A DNA stretch of 64,000 bases from Thermoproteota archaeon. Lineage in GTDB: Archaea > Thermoproteota > Thermoprotei_A > Sulfolobales > Ignicoccaceae. Within the stretch, counting starts at the first letter, position 1. Every line of letters begins with the position of its first letter. Below are positions 31,694 through 38,895 of the stretch, piece after piece. The stretch is taken from positions 1 through 64,000 of the forward strand of contig JAADDE010000006.1 in assembly GCA_013154085.1 (NCBI GenBank), written 5' to 3'. The notes beneath the pieces are model-generated. The model had not been told where the DNA came from, searched no databases, and worked only from the letters and a program-made list of their open reading frames with translations. The position numbers and the translations under genes were made by a program.

Positions 31694-32602
31694 TTACTCT
31701 GTCGCCAGCCCGACCGCTTCCCTAAGCTCCTTGAAGCCATTCTTGTGTAGCCACCACGCCAGCCCTGCGCTCACCTCCCTGAATACTTCGAGCCCCCTGT
31801 CCACCACGGCGCTGCCTATCTGGAGCGCCCTCGCTCCGGCCAGCACGAGCTCCGCCGCGTCCCTCCAGCTGTATATTCCCCCCACCCCGATTATTGGCGC
31901 CTTGAGTTCCCTGTACACCTCGTAGACCGCCCTCACTGCTATAGGATGTATTGCCCTTCCCGAAAGTCCGCCGACCTTGTTGCTGAGCACGGGCTTCATC
32001 GCGTCGACGTCTATAACCATAGCCTTTACGGTATTTATCAACACCAGCCCGCTTGCTCCCGCCCCCAGCGCGGCGGCCGAGGTCTCAACCAGCCTGTCAA
32101 CCAAGCCCAGCTTAGCGAAGACCGGCACGCTGACCGTAGTCGCGACCGCCTCAACTATCCTCTCAACCATCTTGATGTCTGATCCCAGCTCGAGGCCCAT
32201 GCCCTTGGCGTGCGGGCAAGAGAGGTTCAGCTCAAGGCCGTCGGCGCCGGCGTCAACGGCCCTCCACGCGACCTCCGCGAAGTCGCTCTCGTCCTTACCT
32301 GCGATGGATACTATGACTGGCAAGTTGTACTTTTTGCCAACCCCCACCAGCTCCCCGAGGGCGCCCGCTCCGGGATTGGAGAGCCCCACAGCGTTGACGT
32401 AGCCGCACGAGGTCCCAACAATTATGGGAGGGTCGTAGCCCTTCCGGGGCTCCGGGGTTATGCTCTTCGTGACCAGCGCGCCGACCTTTGCCTTCCTCGC
32501 CACGGCTTCAAGCGCTTCGGCCTTCCCTCCGAGTATTCCGGAGGCCGGCATGAGCGGGTTGCTCAGCCTGAGTCCGCCGACCTCGGCGCTCAAGTCAACC
32601 AT
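31694..32602 (-). CDS. pyrD: Dihydroorotate dehydrogenase, catalytic subunit
   Basis: FMN-barrel enzyme of pyrimidine synthesis. GLRLSNPLMPASGILGGKAE, GYVNAVGLSNPGAGAL, LELNLSCPHAKGMG, PVFAKLG, LINTVKAM and GVGGIYSWRDAAELVLAGA are present. The class 1B-like pattern has a cysteine as catalytic base (NLSCPH); a PyrK partner is not in the window. ATG 32602 follows GAGGGG; a longer frame to 32659 would run into the promoter of the divergent pilin-like gene. Confidence 0.93.
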   Translation of the reverse strand: MVDLSAEVGGLRLSNPLMPASGILGGKAEALEAVARKAKVGALVTKSITPEPRKGYDPPIIVGTSCGYVNAVGLSNPGAGALGELVGVGKKYNLPVIVSIAGKDESDFAEVAWRAVDAGADGLELNLSCPHAKGMGLELGSDIKMVERIVEAVATTVSVPVFAKLGLVDRLVETSAAALGAGASGLVLINTVKAMVIDVDAMKPVLSNKVGGLSGRAIHPIAVRAVYEVYRELKAPIIGVGGIYSWRDAAELVLAGARALQIGSAVVDRGLEVFREVSAGLAWWLHKNGFKELREAVGLATE

Positions 32603-32635
32603 TTCTGCCCCTCTCGGGCCGCAAACGCGCAACCC

Positions 32636-32645
32636 AAAATTATAG
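32636..32645 (+). promoter_or_regulatory. TATA box for the pilin-like gene
   Basis: AAATTATAGC centred ~38 bases before TTG 32678 gives a short (~12-base) leader that includes AAGGGCGG as a possible ribosome-binding site. Confidence 0.45.
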
Positions 32646-32677
32646 CGAACCACCCACAAGGGTTCAAGGGCGGACCC

Positions 32678-33547
32678 TTGCGAAAGGGAGTGATCAACGT
32701 CGTCGAAGTGTTGGTACTGTTGTTAATCTTCTTGGGGGCGGCCGCGTTATTCGCGTCGTTCTACCTCAACGCGGTTAATCAGCAGGCGCAAAACGTGAGG
32801 GAGGAGGCCCAGCAGAACGCCTTCTTGATTAATCCTCCAGTCAGGACAGTGGGTACTATTGTGATATACAACAGCACCAGCAGCGACAGCGCGGGCGCTG
32901 GGAGCTACGATGCGGTGCCCTTCGCCTGCGTCGAGGAGACCAGCGGTAGCCGGGGATGGTGGCTGGGCCCGGTGTACTTGATAAAAGGCTATCAAGGCAC
33001 CATTTTCAAGAGCTTGACTTTAGACGACGCCGTGAGGGCCGTGGAGGCAGCGGCCGCAACGGGAACCGGGGCCAACTTGACGGACGTCGCTTTCAGTCCG
33101 CTGACCAAGCTGGCGGCGATATGCTACATCAACGGTCAGCCGGCGGCGGTTTACAACCTGACCGCGGCGTGCGATGCGGCAACGCTCAACGAGACCGTAA
33201 AGACAGCAGTCGGGAAGTGCATGCTCAACGCAACCAACCAAGGCGCTACCTCTTGGAAGGTCGAGTTCGTGAACGTCTTCCAGTACGTTAGGGCCGGGGG
33301 CGTGGGCGTGGTGGTCGGTCCCATAATACCTTACAACGTTGTACAAGAGGGAGCCTCGTTCAGCTTTAAGATCAAGTTTGCTCAGAGCTACTCCCCGAAC
33401 CCCACGCCCCTCCTTCAGCTGAAGGAGTCCGGCCAGCTGGTCAGCGTCGATCAGATTCTGCAGTGGCTGGAGACGCACGGCGGCACCGTGACGGCGGTCA
33501 ACACCTTCGACGCGGTGTGCGAGAGCTGCTTCTTCAGCGTGGGCTAG
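32678..33547 (+). CDS. Type IV pilin-like surface filament protein (class III signal peptide)
   Basis: From TTG 32678 the product begins MRKG followed by a hydrophobic helix with a glutamate near its start (VINVVEVLVLLLIFLGAAA), the layout of archaeal pilins/archaellins cleaved after Gly by a prepilin peptidase. The mature ~285-residue remainder is Thr/Ala/Val-rich with NST, NLT and NET/NAT sequons and a few cysteines, as expected for a filament subunit. Ignicoccus adhesion filaments are built from a pilin-like protein of about this size; identity with it is not established. The assembly ATPase and membrane platform genes are not in this window. Confidence 0.75.
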   Translation: MRKGVINVVEVLVLLLIFLGAAALFASFYLNAVNQQAQNVREEAQQNAFLINPPVRTVGTIVIYNSTSSDSAGAGSYDAVPFACVEETSGSRGWWLGPVYLIKGYQGTIFKSLTLDDAVRAVEAAAATGTGANLTDVAFSPLTKLAAICYINGQPAAVYNLTAACDAATLNETVKTAVGKCMLNATNQGATSWKVEFVNVFQYVRAGGVGVVVGPIIPYNVVQEGASFSFKIKFAQSYSPNPTPLLQLKESGQLVSVDQILQWLETHGGTVTAVNTFDAVCESCFFSVG

Positions 33548-34188
33548 GGAAGGCCCAACAGCTTGTGAACTTGGGGTATCACTCTGACCGTTTTTGCCAG
33601 CTCCTCGTCCGAAAGGACTGCTCGTACGAGCTCCGCTGCCTCGGATCGGTAGTCGCGCTCGTGCAGGGGCTGAAGGATCACGGGCTTGTCAACGCTCCCC
33701 AGCTCCCTCAAGAACTTTTTGACGCACTCCAAGTCTCTAGCCCTTGCAACGAGCTTTAGTTCGCCCTTAAAGGAGTTCAGTATAGCTTTAACGGTCCTCA
33801 CGTCGTTCTTGAAGTAGTCGCACGTGACCTTTGGACTGACCGTCATCCAGACGTCGGCGCCCTCTAGCGCCTTCGGGTAGACCGTACCGTTGGTCTCTAT
33901 CTGGACGGTGCCTTTGAAGCCCGCCCTCCTCAGCTCCTTTACGAGCTCCGCCACCTCTGCTTGTTGCAGAAGAGGCTCTCCTCCGGTGATGACTACTAGG
34001 GGAGCCCCCGAGGACATCGCCCTCCGGGCCACCTCGGCGGGCTCGACCTCCCTACCGGGCCCCCAGCTGTACTTCGTGTCGCACCAAGGGCACCGGAGGT
34101 TGCACCTAGCCAAGCGGACGAAGTAGGCCGGCGTGCCGACCAGCGAGCCCTCGCCCTGTATCGACAAAAACTCCTCCAGTACCTCCAA
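33544..34188 (-). CDS. queE: 7-carboxy-7-deazaguanine synthase (QueE), radical SAM
   Basis: Makes CDG, the precursor of archaeosine and queuosine bases. EEFLSIQGEGSLVGTPAYFV is the family N-terminus, and the cluster motif is CNLRCPWCD in RLARCNLRCPWCDTKYSW; the spacing between the first two cysteines is CxxxC. VVITGGEPLLQ, VQIETNGT and VSPKVTCDY follow. Length 214 is normal. Start TTG 34188 lies two bases after the rpl7ae stop, so the two genes are co-transcribed. It overlaps the pilin-like gene by four bases. Confidence 0.95.
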   Translation of the reverse strand: MEVLEEFLSIQGEGSLVGTPAYFVRLARCNLRCPWCDTKYSWGPGREVEPAEVARRAMSSGAPLVVITGGEPLLQQAEVAELVKELRRAGFKGTVQIETNGTVYPKALEGADVWMTVSPKVTCDYFKNDVRTVKAILNSFKGELKLVARARDLECVKKFLRELGSVDKPVILQPLHERDYRSEAAELVRAVLSDEELAKTVRVIPQVHKLLGLP

Positions 34189-34190
34189 GG

Positions 34191-34577
34191 CTAGAGACCG
34201 GCCTTAGCTTTGATCTGCTCTACCTCCTTGATTATCTCCTCAACCAAGTCTTTGGCAGCGCCCGGATCAATTATCGCGGCGGCCGCTGCTTGCACCTCTA
34301 TGCCCGCAGCCTCGCCTAGCTTCTTCTTGCTGGGGACGTAGACGTAGGGTATCTTCTTCTCCTCGCAGAGGAGAGGCAAGTGGGCCACTATCTCTGGCGG
34401 GTCCACGTCCTCTGCTATCAGCACGAGCTTCGCGAGGCCCTTGTCAACGGCCTTGGTGGTCTCGTTGGTACCCTTCTTTATCTTCCCGCCGCTCTCCCTC
34501 GCCTTCCTCAGCGCCTCGTAAGCCTTTTCTGCCAGCTCCGGAGGAACCTCAAACCTCACGTAGAAGGGCTTGCTCAT
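34191..34577 (-). CDS. rpl7ae: Ribosomal protein L7Ae, kink-turn binding protein
   Basis: Binds kink-turns in 23S rRNA, in C/D and H/ACA guide RNAs and in RNase [21 protein letters not shown] is the RNA-binding signature, with [20 protein letters not shown] and [16 protein letters not shown] 34577 is chosen: GGGGGAG lies six bases upstream (an ATG two codons earlier overlaps that site). The promoter is shared back-to-back with a C/D-box RNA candidate. Confidence 0.96.
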   Translation of the reverse strand: MSKPFYVRFEVPPELAEKAYEALRKARESGGKIKKGTNETTKAVDKGLAKLVLIAEDVDPPEIVAHLPLLCEEKKIPYVYVPSKKKLGEAAGIEVQAAAAAIIDPGAAKDLVEEIIKEVEQIKAKAGL

Positions 34578-34614
34578 CCTCATCTCCCCCTCGTCGCCCG
34601 AGGGCGCGGAGGGG

Positions 34615-34625
34615 AGTTTAAAAGG
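34615..34625. promoter_or_regulatory. Bidirectional TATA element between rpl7ae and a C/D sRNA
   Basis: AGTTTAAAAGG on the plus strand (CCTTTTAAACT on the minus). On the minus strand it predicts a start ~34594 with a short rpl7ae leader; on the plus strand ~34645, four bases before the C box of the sRNA candidate. Confidence 0.5.
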
Positions 34626-34645
34626 ATGAGGCGAAGTGCAGACAG

Positions 34646-34699
34646 CCTATGAGGAGAAAGCTGAGCGCCGAGCGGTGAGGACAAGCCGGGTGCCGAGGC
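34646..34699 (+). ncRNA. Probable C/D-box sRNA, divergent from rpl7ae
   Basis: Box order and spacing fit archaeal C/D guides: C ATGAGGA (34649-34655), 12-nt guide, D' CCGA (34668-34671), 3-nt spacer, C' GTGAGGA (34675-34681), 11-nt guide, D CCGA (34693-34696). A TATA box is correctly placed for a start at ~34645. The boxes use GAGGA in place of GATGA and CCGA in place of CTGA, keeping the GA pairs needed for a kink-turn. Targets not identified. Confidence 0.6.
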
Positions 34700-34758
34700 C
34701 TCGGCCCCCGTAGGGCTTTCACCTCATCCCCTCGGTACCCGGAGCTACCTCATCAGCC
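34699..34758 (-). ncRNA. Weak C/D-box sRNA candidate overlapping the UPF0210 stop codon
   Basis: On the minus strand CTGATGA (34756-34750) includes the stop of the UPF0210 gene and could be a C box. CCGA follows at 34735-34732 (D'), GGGATGA at 34730-34724 (C') and CCGA at 34704-34701 (D). The D'-C' spacer is only one base and the second guide is 19 nt, so spacing is poor. A 13-base inverted repeat (34686-34698 with 34730-34742) also crosses the region and could instead be a terminator hairpin. Confidence 0.3.
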
Positions 34759-36078
34759 CTTGTGGAGCCTTAAGGTGGTCGGTGGGAAGTGGCCCTTCAT
34801 CCTTATGAAGTTGTTGGGAGAGAGGTCCTCGAGCGGGAGGACCACTCCCTTGCCCAAGAGACCCCCCAAGTCTATGACGTCGCCGGGCTTGGAGTTCGGA
34901 ACCGGTATAAGCCTGACTCCTAAGGGCTTGTCGTTTACCAAGCCCACCGCCAGCTGGTCCAAGGTGAGGGAGGCCAGCGTCTCAGGGGAGACCAGCGGGA
35001 TGGGGACCATGTCCAGCCCGGCCGAGCAGATGGCCGTGTAAGAGACCAGCTTGTACACCTCCACAGTCCCCCTCTCTGCGGCCTCAACCATCCCGGCGTC
35101 CTCGCTCAGCGGGATGAAGAGGCCGGAAAAGCCGCCGAAGCGGGAAACCGCCATTGCTCCCCCCTTCTTCAAGGCATCAACCAGCAGGGCCAGCGCTGCA
35201 AGCGTGCCGGGGGCCCCGAAGGAAGGAACGCCCATCGCCTCCACGACCTTCGCCACGCTGTCGCCCAGCTTCGGGGTGGGCGCCAAGCTCAAGTCGACTG
35301 AGCCCATCTCCACCCCGAGCTCCTCCGCCACCTTCCTCCCGGCGAACTCCCCGAGCCTCGCCACCTTGAACGCGGCCCTTTTGATCGCCTCGTGGAGGTC
35401 TCTGAAGGTTTTGGCGCCGCTCCTCCTCACGACGGCCTCAACCACTCCGGGGCCGGAGATGGCCACGTTCACCTCAGCCTCCGGCCTCCCCCTCCCGTGG
35501 TGGGCTCCCGGCATGAACGGGACGTCGCCGGGCAAGTTGACGGAAACCAAGAACTTTGCGTTGCCCGCTCCCCCGGTTCTCTTGGCCAGCTCAATTAAGG
35601 ACTCGCTCACCTCGTAGACCGCTTCCACGTTCAGACCGCTCCAAGAGTCGCCGACGTTGAGGAACCCGAACACCCTCTCCGTGTCGCTCAATGCCTTTGG
35701 CAAGACCTCAATTAATGCCTTGGCGGCCTCGTTGCTTCCCACCTCCGCGAAGGCGCCGAAGCCGCCCACCGCGTCGACGCCGGCCCTCTTCGCGGCCTTA
35801 TCTACCTCCTTTGCGAAGAGCAAGAACGAATCTGGGTCGGAGCCCAGCTCCCCTACGGGCGTCAATGCTATCCTAGCCGTGACTATAGGTATTCCGTGCT
35901 CTTCGCTTATTCTTTTAACGGCCTCGACGAGCTCGCGTCCCCTGCCCTCCACAAGCTCCGCCGCCCTCTCAACGAACCCCTCCTTAGGCACCGCTAGGGA
36001 AAGGGTAACCGCCCTCACGTCTAAGTTGAGGTAGTGGAGCATCTCGGTAACTTCAGCTATCTCTTCGGGTCTGAACAT
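34753..36078 (-). CDS. UPF0210/DUF711 family protein
   Basis: Conserved protein of unknown biochemical role, distantly related to glycyl-radical/formate-lyase-like folds. EVTEMLHYLNLDVRAVTLSL, GGFGAFAEVGSNEAAKALI, VSVNLPGDVPFMPGAHHGRG, MGSVDLSLAPTPKLGDSVAK and GLDMVPIP are family landmarks. About 441 residues from ATG 36078; the frame is open further upstream but only as a shadow of the preceding gene, with which it overlaps by 26 bases. Confidence 0.9.
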   Translation of the reverse strand: MFRPEEIAEVTEMLHYLNLDVRAVTLSLAVPKEGFVERAAELVEGRGRELVEAVKRISEEHGIPIVTARIALTPVGELGSDPDSFLLFAKEVDKAAKRAGVDAVGGFGAFAEVGSNEAAKALIEVLPKALSDTERVFGFLNVGDSWSGLNVEAVYEVSESLIELAKRTGGAGNAKFLVSVNLPGDVPFMPGAHHGRGRPEAEVNVAISGPGVVEAVVRRSGAKTFRDLHEAIKRAAFKVARLGEFAGRKVAEELGVEMGSVDLSLAPTPKLGDSVAKVVEAMGVPSFGAPGTLAALALLVDALKKGGAMAVSRFGGFSGLFIPLSEDAGMVEAAERGTVEVYKLVSYTAICSAGLDMVPIPLVSPETLASLTLDQLAVGLVNDKPLGVRLIPVPNSKPGDVIDLGGLLGKGVVLPLEDLSPNNFIRMKGHFPPTTLRLHKG

Positions 36079-36451
36079 CACGGCCCTTGCACCTCTTCCG
36101 CCGCTTCTCCAGCCGGATCTCCATAGCTTTTGCCAGCCACTCTCTGGGGACGGCCCCGAAGGGGCATCCGTCCAGCGAGGTGACCCACAGCGCCTCCGGA
36201 GGGACCTCCACGTCGGCGAAGTAGGCCTCTTCCGCTCCCTCCAGCTCCCTCTTGGACAGCTCAAGAGCCTTGGAGATCTGCGTAGTGGTGTAGTAGTATA
36301 GCAAAACCTCTACCGGAAAGTACTTTGAGATCGTGCACCTCTTCTGGAAGTCCTCGTACGCCAGCGCCGCTGAGGCCCTCAGCCTGACCGGGTCCAGCCC
36401 GTAGGCGTGCCTAGGGCTTTCCGGGACCCTCGCCCTCCCCCAGAATATCAA
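36053..36451 (-). CDS. Hypothetical protein
   Basis: About 132 residues from TTG 36451, overlapping the phosphoribosyltransferase end by 41 bases; the real start may be later. Body: RLRASAALAYEDFQKRCTIS, KYFPVEVLLYYYTTTQISKA, then LWVTSLDGCPFGAVPREWLA and a very basic C-terminus. Sandwiched in a same-strand series and probably co-transcribed. Not recognised. Confidence 0.55.
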   Translation of the reverse strand: MIFWGRARVPESPRHAYGLDPVRLRASAALAYEDFQKRCTISKYFPVEVLLYYYTTTQISKALELSKRELEGAEEAYFADVEVPPEALWVTSLDGCPFGAVPREWLAKAMEIRLEKRRKRCKGRDVQTRRDS

Positions 36452-36947
36452 GCCTCAGCCCCAAGACCCTCTCCAGCTCGCCCTTAACGCTGGGATCCTC
36501 CCGAAGCGTTTCGAAGGCGTCCCACGGGAACACGATCCACTTGTCCGTCTCCCTCGCCCACGCGTCCGGGCGCTCGGAGCAAGTGGGCTTCACGTACAAG
36601 GTGGCGGTGAGAACCTCTTTCGGCGAGTAGAGGGAGATGAGCTCCTTGACGAGCTTCAGCGTGCTCCCGCTGTCGCACACGTCGTCCACCGCCACGACCC
36701 TTTTCCCCTCAACGTCCCCTATTAGGGGAAGGACTACCTTGCCCTTTCCCCTCTTCCCCACGCCGGAGTAGGACCTCACCCTCACGACCAGCACCTCAAG
36801 CCCCAGCGCGTCGGCTATCAGGTGGGCCGGGAAGTAGCCTCCTCTAAGGACCCCTACGACGACCTCTGCCTTTCCCTTCAGCACTTCGGCCAGCTCCAAG
36901 CTGGCCTCGTGAACGTCCTTCCAGCTCAAGAACTCGTACAAGCCCAT
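36411..36947 (-). CDS. Purine/xanthine-type phosphoribosyltransferase
   Basis: PRPP-binding loop RVVAVDDVCDSGSTLKLVKE is clear, with VVVGVLRGGYFPAHLIADAL upstream, as in archaeal COG2236 phosphoribosyltransferases that salvage purine bases. Length 178. ATG 36947 follows a strong GGGGGAGG. The exact base (hypoxanthine, guanine or xanthine) is not determinable from sequence alone. Confidence 0.88.
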   Translation of the reverse strand: MGLYEFLSWKDVHEASLELAEVLKGKAEVVVGVLRGGYFPAHLIADALGLEVLVVRVRSYSGVGKRGKGKVVLPLIGDVEGKRVVAVDDVCDSGSTLKLVKELISLYSPKEVLTATLYVKPTCSERPDAWARETDKWIVFPWDAFETLREDPSVKGELERVLGLRLDILGEGEGPGKP

Positions 36948-36978
36948 CTCCTCCCCCTTTTGGAAAGGGTTCTGAGGG

Positions 36979-37053
36979 AGATGTGCCCTACCCCTGACCC
37001 TCCGGCTCACCGCCCGGTTCACCGGCCTCGCCGGAGTTCTCTTAGGTAGGGCC
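36979..37053 (-). ncRNA. H/ACA-box guide RNA (single hairpin)
   Basis: Minus strand 5'-GGCCCUACC pairs with GGUAGGGC just before an ACA box (36984-36982). Pseudouridylation pocket strands are UAAGAGAA and GGUCAGG. The upper stem CUCCGGC/GCCGGAG is followed by a kink-turn (GAG opposite GUGA with a 3-nt bulge) and an apical CCGG-UGAA-CCGG hairpin. Fifteen nucleotides separate the upper stem from ACA, inside the 14-16 rule for H/ACA RNAs. A TTTTTAAC promoter element at ~37085-37092 gives a suitable start. The target is not identified. Confidence 0.75.
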
Positions 37054-37092
37054 TCTCGGGGGCCGTGGTCTCCAACTCCCGGAGGTTAAAAA

Positions 37093-37395
37093 TCACTTAA
37101 TCACGACCTCATAGCTCTTCAGTTGCGTTCCCTCGAGGATCAAGGCCTTAGCTCCGACTACCTCGACCTCCATGTCGAAGCGCAAGCTCTCGCCGGGCTT
37201 GAGCTCCTTCTTCTCGAGCACGACTTCTTCGCCTCTGCGCCTCACTGCCCTCCCGTCCGGCATGTAAACGGTGTAGTAGTACTCCAGCACCAGCTTCTCC
37301 ACGAACACCGGCTCCTCGGAGTCGTTGACCACAATAACCCTAGGACCGTCGAAGATTGCCTTGAGCGGGCCGAGCCTCTTCTCCACTGCGCTCAT
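37093..37395 (-). CDS. Hypothetical beta-rich protein
   Basis: 100 residues from ATG 37395, preceded by GGAGG nine bases upstream and a CTTTTAC promoter-like element. The pattern is of an all-beta, immunoglobulin-like small domain (PRVIVVNDSEEPVFVEKLVL, EYYYTVYMPDGRAVRRR, ELKPGESLRFDMEVEVVGAK). Probably cytosolic, no signal peptide. Not recognised. Confidence 0.6.
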   Translation of the reverse strand: MSAVEKRLGPLKAIFDGPRVIVVNDSEEPVFVEKLVLEYYYTVYMPDGRAVRRRGEEVVLEKKELKPGESLRFDMEVEVVGAKALILEGTQLKSYEVVIK

Positions 37396-37424
37396 CGGGC
37401 GCTGTTCCTCCGCGAGGGTAAAAG

Positions 37425-37481
37425 GTTCGCGTGAGAGAAGATTCATCACAGCTCAGGAGACCGTCGTGCGCTCATCACCTG
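37425..37481 (-). ncRNA. C/D-box sRNA overlapping the mscS stop codon, probable 23S rRNA methylation guide
   Basis: Perfect C box GTGATGA (37478-37472, containing the mscS TGA), 15-nt guide, perfect D' CTGA (37456-37453), 3-nt spacer, perfect C' GTGATGA (37449-37443), 12-nt second guide, then a degenerate GCGA in place of D. The complement of the first guide contains AGACCGUCGUG, which I recall as part of the conserved archaeal/eukaryotic large-subunit rRNA segment UUUAGACCGUCGUGAGACAG next to the peptidyl transferase centre. The D'+5 rule would put 2'-O-methylation on the first C of ACCG. Confidence 0.75.
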
Positions 37482-38236
37482 CTCATGATCGCGTGCTCCC
37501 TCCTTATCTCCACGTATATGCCCTTGTCCTCCAGCAGTCTCTTCAGTTTATTTATAAGTATCTTCATTATCTCGTTGGCCGCTTCGTACGTTCCCAGGCC
37601 GTACATTATTTCGTATTCAACCCAATCATTGCCTACTGCCTTCAGCTTTATCTTAGGCTCCACCACGCTGTGCCTCTTAGTGAGGAGGACTGCGTCCTTC
37701 AAAGCGCCCTCCACTTCGTCGTAGTCGCTGATCCGCGAGAACTTCACGTTGAGGACGAACGGCAGGGAGCGGCTGGGTATTCTGACGGGCTCCATAGCGA
37801 CGAGGCTGTTGGGGACCCTTATGGTTTCTTCGTACTCTCCCCTCAGCTCTATGAAGAACGGAGTGATCCTCTTAATCCACCCCCTAATGCCCCTCGTCAA
37901 TATAACAAACCTGCCGTTCTCGACCATCTTCGTCGAAACCAGCATGTAGTAGTAAACTATGGACCTCAGCAAGTCGTGCAGGATGAAGGGTATTATTATC
38001 AGCGAGGCGGCCAGCAGGAATGCCAGTGCCGGTAGCGACAGTATTCCTATGAACGTGCCGAAGATCAGCAGTATAAGGTATATAGCGTCGAGCAGTCTGG
38101 TAAACTCCTTCGCGCTCGTGGGCGTCATTATATGCTTCTTAACCATGCTCTTTATTATCTTCAGCCTCAGCAGTCCGTAGAGGATTGATATGAGCATTAC
38201 ATACAGCACCAGCGCCACAACGCTCACCGTGCTCAC
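37475..38236 (-). CDS. mscS: MscS-like mechanosensitive channel
   Basis: 253 residues with three predicted membrane helices (VALVLYVMLISILYGLLRL, AIYLILLIFGTFIGILSLPA, LAFLLAASLIIIPFILHDLL) followed by the MscS beta domain (VENGRFVILTRGIRGWIKRI, IRVPNSLVAM) and a C-terminal alpha/beta domain. This is the small MscS form that releases solutes under hypo-osmotic stress. GTG 38236 overlaps the trkA stop (GTGA), so the channel and the K+ regulator are translationally coupled. Confidence 0.82.
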   Translation of the reverse strand: MSTVSVVALVLYVMLISILYGLLRLKIIKSMVKKHIMTPTSAKEFTRLLDAIYLILLIFGTFIGILSLPALAFLLAASLIIIPFILHDLLRSIVYYYMLVSTKMVENGRFVILTRGIRGWIKRITPFFIELRGEYEETIRVPNSLVAMEPVRIPSRSLPFVLNVKFSRISDYDEVEGALKDAVLLTKRHSVVEPKIKLKAVGNDWVEYEIMYGLGTYEAANEIMKILINKLKRLLEDKGIYVEIRREHAIMSR

Positions 38237-38895
38237 CTCAGCGCGCTCTCGATCTCCTCCTCGCGGCCTATGGGGGCGAGGAGTATAATCACGTATCCCG
38301 GCTCTATGACGAGCTCGTCGTCGGGCTCTACGAACCTCTCTCCGTTGAAGACGGCCAGTATCATCACATCCTTGGGGAGGTTTTCCCTCAGCTCCTTGAT
38401 CCTCATGCCCACTGCCCTGTCGCCGGAGTCAACCTCTATAGAGTAGACTCCATATTTGCCGCTCAAGACTTTAGTCAGTTGCAGAACTCCGTACTTGCCT
38501 TCGATATAGCTCACCACGAGCTTTGCGGAAATCGTTGGGGAGGGAAACGTTACCTCCGCCAAGCCCAGCATCTCGATGAGCTCGGAGGCCTTCGCCGTTC
38601 TGGTTACAACTATTATGCTGCTCACGCCGTACTCCTTTGCAACCGCGGCTACGAAGAGATTAACTTCGTCTCTGTCTGTGGACGCTATTACTACGTCGAA
38701 GCTGCTCAGCTCTATCTCTTCGTACAAGCTCGGGTCGGTGGCGTCTCTGTTGACCACCTCCAAGTCGGCCTCGCTGCTCAAGGCCTTGCACTTCTCCTCG
38801 TCAACGTCAACGGCCACGACGTCGTGTCCTCTGGAGCTCAAGTCTATCGCTATCTGCCTTCCCAGCTCGCCTATGCCGACCACGAGTACCTTCAA
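38233..38895 (-). CDS. trkA: TrkA-type K+ transport regulator (RCK domain)
   Basis: Cytosolic NAD-binding RCK_N (MKVLVVGIGELGRQIAIDLS, DVVAVDVDEEKCKALS, VVNRDATDPSLYEEI) followed by RCK_C (MRIKELRENLPKDVMILAVF, DDELVIEPGYVIILLAP). It would gate a TrkH channel. TTG 38895 forms a TTGA overlap with the upstream stop and has GAGGTGG at the right distance. Located between a small membrane protein and MscS in one operon for ion/turgor control. Confidence 0.9.
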   Translation of the reverse strand: MKVLVVGIGELGRQIAIDLSSRGHDVVAVDVDEEKCKALSSEADLEVVNRDATDPSLYEEIELSSFDVVIASTDRDEVNLFVAAVAKEYGVSSIIVVTRTAKASELIEMLGLAEVTFPSPTISAKLVVSYIEGKYGVLQLTKVLSGKYGVYSIEVDSGDRAVGMRIKELRENLPKDVMILAVFNGERFVEPDDELVIEPGYVIILLAPIGREEEIESALR

